This document shows, one piece after another, positions 44,101-53,424 of a stretch of DNA of 64,000 nt (positions are counted from its first letter, which is position 1; every line of letters begins with the position of its first letter). Made by a program: the position numbers and the translations under genes. Source of the stretch: Paracamarosporium sp. OC-R06-R3. Its lineage: Eukaryota; Ascomycota; Dothideomycetes; Pleosporales; Didymosphaeriaceae. The stretch spans positions 124,001 to 188,000 of the forward strand of contig JACVRA010000051.1 of NCBI GenBank assembly GCA_019828545.1, written 5' to 3'. The notes below the pieces were generated by a model. It searched no databases. It was not told the origin of the DNA and saw only the letters and a list, made by a program, of their open reading frames with translations.

Positions 44101-44930
44101 GTCTCCTGAATCACCCGACCTTCCGGCTCGAACATGCGCACAAGAAAGATTTAGCAAAACAGCTCTTCGAAGGCCTCGATTACCTACATCGACGGGGTGT
44201 TCTCCACCGCGACATAAAAGCCGCCAACATCTTGGTCAGCAACACGGGGCAGCTAAAGCTCGCCGATTTTGGTCTTGCGCGCTTCTATGCAAAGCATAAC
44301 AAGCTCGACTACACGAATCGCGTCATCACCATCTGGTACCGATCGCCCGAACTACTCCTCGGCGAGACACAATACGGCCCTGCAGTCGACATCTGGTCAG
44401 CAGCCTGCGTCCTCGTCGAGATCTTCACCAAGCACGCCATCTTCCCCGGCGACGGTGGCGAAATCAACCAGCTCGACAAGATCTATAACGTGCTCGGCAC
44501 GCCGACGGTGCAGGACTGGCCAGGCATCACCGAGATGCAATGGTTCGAGCTGCTGCGGCCGACGGAGCGCAAACAAAGCACCTTCGAAGAAAAGTACAAA
44601 GAGCGCGTTACAGAGGCCGCCTTCGACCTGCTCAGTGCCATGTTCGTCTTTGACCCTGCGCAGCGGCCAAGCGCTTCAGACGTCCTTGCGCACTCGTACT
44701 TCGCGACTGAACACCCTGCTCCGAAGCGTGCCCACGAGCTCAAGGATCTCGAGGGCGACTGGCACGAGTTCGAGAGTAAGGCTTTGCGGAAGGAGCGCGA
44801 GAAGCAGGATAAGGAGGCTAGAAGGGCGGCGCGCGAGGAGTCGAGGAAGGATGGGGAGAAGAGGAGGTTGGAGGGGCAGGCGGAGTCAGAGCGTGAGGCT
44901 AAGAGGGTGAAGAGTGAGGCTAGTGCGTAG
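41103..44930 (+). CDS. CTK1: CTD kinase catalytic subunit, Ctk1/CDK12-13 type
   Basis: Cyclin-dependent kinase that phosphorylates Ser2 of the RNA polymerase II C-terminal repeats. Exons 41103-42268, 42349-43789 and 43965-44930 (introns 80 and 175 nt); 1,190 aa. Residues 1-390 form an Arg/Ser/His-rich RS-like domain, then a Gly/Asn/Tyr/Pro-rich region, then ERER and RDPRD repeats. The kinase domain begins VGSGTYGKVFKG, with catalytic Lys in VALKKIRMEGERDG. The second junction completes GERDG-FPVTAIREIKLL, giving a PVTAIRE cyclin-binding helix close to the PITAIRE of CDK12/13. HRDIKAANILV and DFGLARFY are intact, and the activation loop has the phospho-acceptor Thr in DYTNRVITIWYRSPE. The very long RS/RE/RD N-terminus recalls metazoan CDK12 more than yeast Ctk1. 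The cyclin partner is not in this window. Confidence 0.93.
43009..43095 (+). repeat. 12-bp minisatellite inside the kinase coding sequence
   Basis: Tandem GAACGGGAGCGC units encode alternating Glu-Arg. The run is nearly perfect in the centre and degenerates at both ends; 3' of it the coding sequence drifts into Asp-Arg and Arg-Asp-Pro repeats (to about 43430), which look like older, diverged expansions. Confidence 0.85.
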
Positions 44931-45681
44931 GTTTGTGGTAGAGCGTTGGGTGCGTGTGTAGTAGCAGCTGGACTTGAAGTTGAGGGGGGATATCTATATC
45001 ATGCATTTGGTACATTGTCTGACTCTATTCCTTGCTTGTTGACTTGCTTGTGATGTCTGTTTGTGTGACTCGGTGCTCCATCTCTCCAAGCGGACTTGCG
45101 CCGCTATATACCTCCCTCCCTCCCTCCCTCCCTTATAATAAACTCTAACCAGATGCTTCTCCTTCTCCTTCCTTCCTTACTTCAAACTAAGCACATACTG
45201 CCACTCACCTTCCTTCTCTCCTATCATATCATAGAGTGTCGCCCCCATGGTTCCTGAGTGCATGGGCAAAACACTCCCCTTTATTGTTGAACCTTTTAGC
45301 TATACAAACCCCTCATAGTGATACATATACAGTACAATATATATCATAGAAATCTATACATACTACTGTAGTATAGGGTTTCTGGCCGGTGTGGATATAT
45401 CTATTTATCCTTGTGTTCGGGAAATAGGTTTACTTTTTGGCTTGTTCACTTGGTTTACTTGGTGGGATGTGGGTGGGAGTGGTGTGGTGGTTTTTTTTTC
45501 CAAAGGGGGATGCGAGGTTTTTTTGGGTTGTTCTTGGGGGTATGGTTGGGGGAGGGGAAGTTGAGGGGTGTGAGGTGTGTGCTTGGGTTGGGGTTTATTT
45601 TTTTCTGTTTGGTATAGTGGGAAGGAAAAGGGGGTTTATTAGTGTGATGGAATGGATGTACGTGTTGGTTGGGTTTGGTAT
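44931..45681. other. Convergent intergenic region with simple repeats
   Basis: About 0.75 kb between the kinase and NLR stops. It holds a (CCTC)n run and a G/T-rich stretch around 45450-45620. No coding frame supported. Confidence 0.5.
45111..45134 (+). repeat. (CCTC)n microsatellite
   Basis: Six tandem CCTC units in the kinase 3' region. Confidence 0.85.
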
Positions 45682-48600
45682 CTACTGTTCATGCTCCTCT
45701 TCCTGTTCCTTTTTCTTTTTGCTTCTCTCTTTCATCGATTCGAACACCTTAGGGAATCGCGCCCTTAGTTGCTCCAGCTCGCTGTCCCTGCCCATGTTCA
45801 CATAGATAGCGGATAGATTGGCAAATGTTTCCACTGTCCACCCATGGTCTGGCCCAAGTGCCTTCTCCATTCCTCGAAATGCCTGCAACAACATCTTTTC
45901 TGCTCCAAGAAGATCTCCATTATCTGCGTAAAGCAGGCCTAGATTATTCATGGTGTTCAATGTTGACGTATCATTCGGTCCAAGTACTTTCTCATTTCCT
46001 TTTAACGCTCGTAAGTACATCTCTTCTGCTTCAACAGGCTTTTGATGACCTGCGTAGAGCGAGCCCAGATTATTGATTACTTTCAACGTCAACACATGAT
46101 CCGGTTCAAGTACTTTCTCGTATTCTTTAAGGGCTCGAAGGTTCATTTCCTCTGCCTTGTTGAAGCGTCCTTGTTCTCCATAGAGTGTAGCTATATTGAT
46201 GACCATGAACAAAGTTGTTAGATCATCGTGTCCATATGCCTTTTCGAGACCTTGCAACGCCTGTTCGTACATGTTCTCCGCCTCGTCAAGTTTGTTTAGC
46301 CTTTGATAAAGACCTCCTAAGGAAACGAAAGTGAACAATTCAAAGTAATCATCCGGTTCAAATATTGATTCGAAACCGTACAGCACTCTCTCGTACATCT
46401 CCTCGGCCTTTACGAGCTTGCCTTGATTATTATAGACATCGCCCAGGTCTCTCAAAATGCGAAGTGTCGACATATGATCCCTTTCGAGTATATTCTGAAA
46501 GTTGTGCAATGCCCAGTCGAACATCTGCTCTGCCTTGTCGAGCTTCTCTAGATACACATATAGACTTCTAAGGTCATGGAGAGCGATCAATAGCCTCTCT
46601 TCATGGTCGAATCTTCTGGTTTTAATAAACCACCAGCATCTGGAGGCATGCTGGATAAGCCTTCGTTGAGTCATCCAGGAACCTTTGGTTTGAAGGCCTG
46701 GGACATGCAAGGTAACGCAGTATAGAGCAATCGTTGCCAACCTTTTACCCCATGCTTGATTTAGTACATGGAACGTCCATTCGTGAACGCAGCTGTGCAT
46801 ACTATATCCAGTAGATTCAATCTTGTTTATCGTAGTCGGTCTATCTGCTTCTGCCAGTCCATGGTTGCACAATATCCTCATCGCTTGGTGGAAGGTAAGG
46901 TCATCCTTGGTTAATTGAGTGAACCAACTTGGAAACGGTGTATCTTCAGATAAAAGATTTTCTTTATGTAAGAGTTCAAACCACAAATCCTGGTTGTCAA
47001 AGTATGCCCATAGTTGTAACAGCTTCACCGACAACTTGTTTTGCTGTTTGATGTGATCATACGACAGCTGCCATGTCGTGTACAGCTGCCGGTCCTGGTA
47101 CGAGCTCAACTCAGGAGTTGTCTCCTGTAACTTCAGCCATGACGCGTTGTACCATTGGAGGTATTGCTGAAAGCTAACCGTTACCTCTCTAAGGTAAGCG
47201 CCGGCGGTGGCGAGGGCAAGTGGCAGCCCATCCAATTTTTCGGCGATCGCTGCAGCGTTGGGATCTACCATAACATCAGTGTTCGGTTACATGATCCCAG
47301 ATCGATATTCGTTACCGCTCATAGCATCTTGCCGTCCCGACGCATTGCTTAGAATCCGAAGGCTGTCGCTCTTGTTTTCCAGCTTGCGTATTTGAATGTG
47401 ATAGCCGGTGGCTGCTTGCGACAGTCTAGTTGTGACAATGATTGACCCGTGGTATGCGTCGGGAAGAAACTGGCGAATATCTACTGCAGTTGGATTCGAC
47501 GTGTTCGGGAGCTTCGGGTTGTCGTAGTTATCAAATACCATCAACCAGCGCGTGTTCTTAGGATGGTCCAGCCATTGCTTGACGGCGACTACAACGTCGT
47601 CTGGGCTGCTAGTCTCAGTAAGTGAAATGAGTTGACTGGCGGCAGAGCAATGTTGTCGGATCCGGCTGGCCATCCTGACATAGCTCTGCTTTACTGCGTC
47701 TTCGTCCTTGATATTTAGCCAGAATACTGCTGAATAGTCCGCCTTGTGCTTTTTAGCGTACGCGACTGTCAGTTGCGTTTTACCCATCCCGCCTAGGCCA
47801 TGGAGCACAACCGTTTTTCGACCGTCGTCTCTGTTTTCGCTGCAGAGGACGGTATGCATCTCCGCCAGCTCCTGCTCTCTGGCCACGAAGTGTTCTGTTT
47901 CCGAAACTTCGGTCAGGCTCAAGCCCAGTGAAAAGCCGTCCCAGTTAATGCGAGCTGCACATTGAAAGGTAAGTTCGCATATCATCGAATCTCGGATGTA
48001 ATCTAGACTACCCACCTGCATCCACCCTGCCCTCTTCTTCCCATCGAGATGCAACGATGTCACCTGCACGCCGAACCATGATCTGCAAGTGTCCTGACAC
48101 AGTCTCATATCCGCTATCTCCATTTGATTCGAACCTCACCATGTTGGTATGGTTTGCATGGATGGCGATCGACTCAGCGTTGGTTGCGCCTGGGACGACT
48201 GCTGATGCGCGCGGAACGACCTACACGGTAAGCAATTACCGCACGATGACAGGCAAGGACGTACAATGAGAGAATGCCCCAGCATAGTTGGGGTCTCATA
48301 CTCTTCAAACGCAAATTTCGTTACAAAGTCACTGCTGATCGGTTTGTACTGATCGAGCGGTGTTCCTTCAGTGCGCCCTCTCGAGCCGCGTCCGAGTGTA
48401 TCAGCGCCTGGTCGGTCAATTACGGAGAACCTGTATAGAAGGGAAGACTCACGCTCTTAACAACGATGCCTCCAAGGCTATGTGCGACGAAAATGATTGG
48501 TCGTCTTGTCGTCTGCCACGATCAGTACACGGTACGATCATCTCGCTCGATATAGCCTGAACCTACCTTCGTGAGCTCTCTTCGCAAGCACAGATCCGAC

Positions 48601-49062
48601 ACCAGTGTCTTCGCATGATCATACAAGTATTGGCAGCTGACGCGCTTGCCGTGGGTATTCGCATCGTAACCCCAGCAAAAGACACGGGCATTTGGGATGT
48701 CCTTTGGGAGAAGATCCCGGAGCCAGTGCACCGCGTTTGGTGCCGTCCAAGTCTTGTCTCGATGTCCGTTCAGGCCGTGCACGGCGACTATGCTAGTGGT
48801 TGTCACCCGGAGCTTACAGTGGTGAGATTCAAGAACTGCCTACTCAACTACAGGGTCCTTTCCTTCAACTACGATCTTTAAGCCATATGGATATTGCTCG
48901 GCGGTTGGGTTGTTTGCGGGCTCGGGCGCATTCGAAAGGCTCTTTGTCGTGTTCTCTTTCTCCTGAAGGTCTCAGCCTGATGGATTCCACAGTGCAACAG
49001 ATTACTGAGACGCATACCTTCAGTCTGTGCGTCAGGCGTTTTCGCCACGAAGACGTCGCCAT
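45682..49062 (-). CDS. NLR-type protein: alpha/beta-hydrolase, NB-ARC, TPR (hydrolase domain damaged)
   Basis: Fungal NOD-like receptor of the kind implicated in non-self recognition and programmed death. Minus exons: 49062-49018, 48962-48844, 48792-48567, 48512-48453, 48407-48350, 48302-48265, 48220-48016, 47954-47316, 47264-45682; 990 aa if all are used. Splicing builds DPVVD-IVAVHGLNGHRDKTW, LRRELTK-TTRRPIIFVAHSLGG (nucleophile Ser in HSLGG) and SLI-VVPRASAVV. NB-ARC follows: P-loop LHGLGGMGKTQL, Walker B RWLMVFDNYDNP, SIIVTTR, and DGLPLALATAGAYL after the last intron. The C-terminus has about six 42-aa kinesin-light-chain-type TPRs (AEEMYLRALKG, NNLGLLYA). Part of the hydrolase between EHRSI and the PISSDFVTKF remnant, about 70-75 residues in relatives, is missing and the two sides are out of frame. 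Only a weak 47-nt intron (48303-48349) would restore the frame. Type kept as CDS, with real doubt about the hydrolase. Confidence 0.8.
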
Positions 49063-50445
49063 CTAGACAGCTGGCGACGGCCACAGATGCAATGTAGAGA
49101 AAATCGTCGCCCGTGGCAGTCTGGTGCGTTTCATGGGCGGCAGCGTCACCCCTCAGCTGAGCGTACTGCAGATGCATACTGCACTGCAGCTCACCAATCA
49201 TGTCATCTGCACGCTGCAGCGACAGAGACAGCTCAACGCCAAGCCACATTTTCGCACGGCTACAAAACAAACGTCCCACAGGGTTATAGAGCAACATCCA
49301 TAGTTCGATGTGGTAATGTTAAGTTTATCCAGCTACCAGTAACTACAAGAAACCTTTCCATACCTGTCTTATACTCTCTCTACTATTCTTCAACTGAGAT
49401 TGCCCAAGAAAAGTATTAGAATGCAAAATATAGTAAGAAAGGCTGAATTTACCTTTCTTTACTTTGTCTAGCTTGCTTTACTTTTTCTTACCTTTCTCCA
49501 CCTTTTTCTACTTTCCTTTCCTTATACTCAACACATGCATACCTTGGTATCCAAAACTAAAACATTGAGGTGTATATTGGCTCACCTACAAACTAATTAG
49601 GAACAAGCTAAGAGTAGAATATGCTTGCTGCAATAACATACATTTCTCGCTACTTATAATTTAATCGGGAATGGTGTGTATTCGATAGCCTGGTTTCTAT
49701 CTAGGATGAGTGTGAATTACGACTATGCAAATGAATTGATTATTGTACCCTGAAGAAAAAACGTGATGTAGCAATCTTGATACAATGTCCCTGATCAATC
49801 CGCGAGCAAAGAAATAGCAACGAAGAAGGAGATATAGAGTGCTTTGGCAGCGACGCTATCTGTATACAGTAGCGAATCTCACACATGTGCGTGATTCCCT
49901 ATCGGAGCCATTTGATTTAACATGAGTTAAGATGGAATGATGGTGAACTCGTCTCCGCGGAGCTTTTATGCACTGGCTCGTTGCGCAGCGGCGTCGAGTG
50001 AGAAGTGAGTAGGATCCTATATACATTAATCAATTACGTGAAACGGGGTGGTTGAAAACATCATGACGATGCTGTTTGGTTCTTATTGCTGACCTGCCCA
50101 GTCTGACGTAGAAAAGGGACGAGGACTGTGTAGGTGTTGCATACACTTAGCCGGTATGACAATCTCGCGCTGCGAGAAACAGACACAACGGAATCAACAT
50201 CAATCTATACGGTGAGCAATTTAAATGTTCGATCGGACGTTGTGGAGGTGTAAAGATTTGTATATACTCTATTCGGTACCAATCCGCGAAAAATAGACGA
50301 AAATATCCGTCCAATCAGTGAGACCCAGTGATGACCACGAATATCTGCGTACCTATCGCATCCTATTCAGAGAGAGACTGCCAGACCAGTGCCCGAGAAT
50401 CTGAATCTACCCTTACTGTTCGTACGCAGTACGGATCAGATAAGG

Positions 50446-50510
50446 NNNNNNNNNNNNNNNNNNNNNNNNNNNNNNNNNNNNNNNNNNNNNNNNNNNNNNN
50501 NNNNNNNNNN
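50446..50510. other. Assembly gap (65 N)
   Basis: Run of 65 N in the sequence; the true length is unknown. It often marks a repeat that could not be assembled. Confidence 0.99.
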
Positions 50511-50697
50511 TGCTCAGCTAGCTAGAGTCCATTCAACACTTACCAACGTGCTTTCTTATATAACGGAAAGCTCCCCGTGCAGGAACTCAAGAGGGGTCTT
50601 CGACTTCAAGCAGGAACATACATACGAGTACAAAGAAGAATATTCGATAAAGATTCGCAGCCTATATAGCAAGGCTGCTGTCAGGCATACCAGAGTG

Positions 50698-50719
50698 GTT
50701 CGTATCGAACGATACGAAC
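50698..50719. repeat. Perfect 10-bp inverted repeat
   Basis: Arms GTTCGTATCG and CGATACGAAC are exact reverse complements separated by AA. It lies 190 bp from the assembly gap and in no gene. Confidence 0.8.
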
Positions 50720-51081
50720 ATGTTATTGCCAACACGCGCAAGGCTTAACAAGGCTTGTTCCGCGGCAGGATAGAGATCAATTTCTAGAACAACGGTCCTA
50801 ATTCTATACCCCTGAAAGCACAAAGTGCGAAGGATTGCTAGAGCTCGAAGACTAAGCAGAGGTATTACGACGTCGCACCAGCCTTACCCCGCCTGCACAG
50901 TGCGCGTCTTCATCTATCGGTACCTCCAAATCAGCCTTGTTGTGGTATTGGTCAGGAAACTCCAGCGAAGCCACAGAAGGCTGATTGCTGCCTAAACCCC
51001 ACGTCAATCATTTAATTCCTCTCCGAGCAACGCTCTCTTCAGGCATTGCAACTATCCACCTTGAAACCATTCTTAGTTACA

Positions 51082-53424
51082 ATGATTGGCTACAGTTATG
51101 ATTCCATTCGAGAGGACAAGCATGCCTTTCGACTTCTTACACTTTACAAAGGCTACTTCAATGAGCCCCTCAGATGCGGTCTTTGGCAGGCGTGGCTCCC
51201 CCAAAATGAGGATGAACGAATGAACGAACGCATTGATTATTTTGCATTGTCATATACGTGGGGTGGGGACAAAAAGAATCATGAAATTGAGATAAATGGA
51301 AAGGCAATGCGTATTACGGAAAATCTCTTTTCTGCATTGCGGCATCTTCGTTCACAATCTAATGACCAACACATGTGGGTTGATGCTGTCTGTATCAACC
51401 AAGATGATCCGAATGAGAGGTCACATCAGGTTGGGCAAATGAGGAATATCTATCATGAGGCTTTTGGAGTTTACGTCTGGTTAGGAGAAAGTACAACTGA
51501 GACAGATGCAGCCATGGACGCGATGTCTACGCTTCAAGAGATCACACGAAACGTTTCGCGCGATTGGATATCCTCTGCCAAGCACCAGATAGAGCGCGAG
51601 TATCGCTTGAGAGCAGAGGATGTTTAAGCAGGCTTAGATGGGCTCTTGGATCGGCCTTGGTTCCACAGAATCTGGATCTTGCAAGAGATTGCTAGTGCAC
51701 GTATGGCTCGGATATTCTGCGGCAAGAAATCTGTCTCAGCGAAAATGTTTGCGCAGTTCCCATCGTTACTCAATAAGACCCCAGATACTCATTGTCAGGC
51801 CGTTTTGGATATCATGCCCGGTTTGTCGAGAGATAATTCCTGGTGGTCGCAAAATCGAGATCTTCACACTCTGTTGCTGAAATTCAGGAAGAGTAAAGCT
51901 ACCGACAAACGAGATATGGTTTATGCCCTGCTTGGTATTTCCGATGATACTCACGATGCAAACGCCTTCACCGTCGATTATAGGCACGAAACGCGTATCG
52001 AAAAAGTAGTTCAGTATACAGTGTGCTTCCTGCTGTCCATTGGGCAGCATGAGTCTTCTCTCTTTGACTTTCTTGATTGGAATATGGAGCAGTTCCTACA
52101 AGACTTGGACCATCTGTACACCACAGTCCTTAGTAGGGCTTTGTATAGAGAACAAGACGAGATAATTGAATGTCTCCTTGGAAAGGAAGCTGTAAAAGAT
52201 GGGTTAAAGACTACATGTTGGTCGACACAATTCCGACGGGTCACTTGGCCGAAACTATTTCGATGGGTCACTAGGAAGAATCATGGACCAACTCTTCAGC
52301 TCCTGCGATCACAGCAACAAAGTGGCCAATTGTCATCAATGGAAATATATTTCCTCTTGGTGCAGGCTCTCAAAGACCGATGTGAACGCGAAGCAATGTC
52401 GGTAATCCATCGCGATACCATAGAAGTGGGATTGAGAGATGACACAGGCCGGACACTTCTTTCGCATGCTGCAGAACATGGCTCCACAGCCATGACTTAC
52501 CTACTCTCTAAACTTTATGCCAGTAATGGCCACGCTAAGATGGATTTTGCGGACCATCACGGACGAACCCCACTTTCATATGCTGCAGAGCACGGACACA
52601 CTGATGTAATAGAGATGTTGGCTAGACGCGACAATGTAGATAAAGATCTCAAAGACAGTTTCGGTCGAACGCCACTGTCATACGCCGCGGAGCATGGGCA
52701 CACCGATGTTTCATCAATATTATGTGAGCCGAACGGAGTGAGTCTAGACTTGCAGGACAACAATGGCCGGACTCCATTATCATATGCTGCGGATCGCGGA
52801 CATAGAACTCTTGTCAAATTACTTATTGAGAAGGGCGCGGACCTACACTCAAGAGATGGAGATGACAAAACACCGTTACTATATGCGTTGAGGCCAGGAA
52901 ATATGAAGCTGGTCGAGCTTTCTACAACTCCAACTGCTATAGTACAGCAATACATGAACCAGGGCATCCACGAATACTTGAGAAACGCGGCAGGTCAGAT
53001 AATGTTAGCGTACGCAGCGAGACAAGGATGTACAGAATTGTTGGAGCTTGTTGCCGCTCGGGATATCCCAGTGGACCAAAGAGATGATTTTGATCGGACG
53101 CCGCTGTCATATGCAGCGGAGCACGGGCATGCTGATATCGCGCGACTGCTCATCAATCAGGGCGCCAATGTGAACAAAAGAGGTCGTTATGGTCGGGCAC
53201 CACTGATGTACGCAATATGGCAGGAAAAACAGAGAACAGATGAGGCCTTCAGTGCTCTAGTCAATCCAAATAATGAAAGTCAGCGTACATCATCATTGTC
53301 TCATGCGGGAGGCTGTCTGGAGATTAAAAAACTTCTTCTTAGCCATGGTGCCGATACTGATCTAAAAGACGATGGGGGATACAAAGCCTATGATTACTTG
53401 AACAAGAGTTTGTGGTTGAGGTGA
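51082..53424 (+). pseudogene. HET-domain ankyrin-repeat protein with one in-frame stop
   Basis: Heterokaryon-incompatibility type protein: HET domain then ankyrin repeats. A single frame runs 51082-53424 except for TAA at 51625-51627. HET motifs are clear: YFALSYTWGG, a MWVDAVCINQDD box, and MRNIYHEAFGVYVWLGE. The domain continues directly after the stop with LLDRPWFHRIWILQEIA and RDMVYALLGISDD, in the same frame, so the stop truncates the HET domain. C-terminal to it are about eight ankyrin repeats of the form GRTPLSYAAEHGHTDV. No short intron can remove the stop, and no frameshift or other stop occurs in over 2.3 kb. A CAA or CGA codon changed by one or two transitions would explain it. Probably a recent pseudogene, or an allele that makes a 181-aa HET fragment. 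First ATG used as start. Confidence 0.85.

Larger units (their letters stand above)
49063..51081. other. AT-rich intergenic region with assembly gap
   Basis: About 2 kb between the divergent NLR and HET-ankyrin genes. AT-rich, with polypyrimidine runs near 49440-49520. No coding frame supported. It is interrupted by unknown bases, so content may be missing. Confidence 0.5.

Noticed and set aside
45682..47271. Reading the TPR half of the NLR as a separate gene
   Set aside because: A 51-nt intron at 47265-47315 joins it in phase to the NB-ARC half and rebuilds the expected DPNAAAIAEKLDGLPLALA context.
49440..49520. Polypyrimidine tract as an element end or CRISPR-like repeat
   Set aside because: Irregular C/T-rich sequence with no fixed unit length or spacers.
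51046..51081. Start of the HET-ankyrin gene upstream of the first ATG
   Set aside because: The frame stays open upstream but only by a non-ATG codon; the first ATG at 51082 is directly before a HET-type N-terminus.
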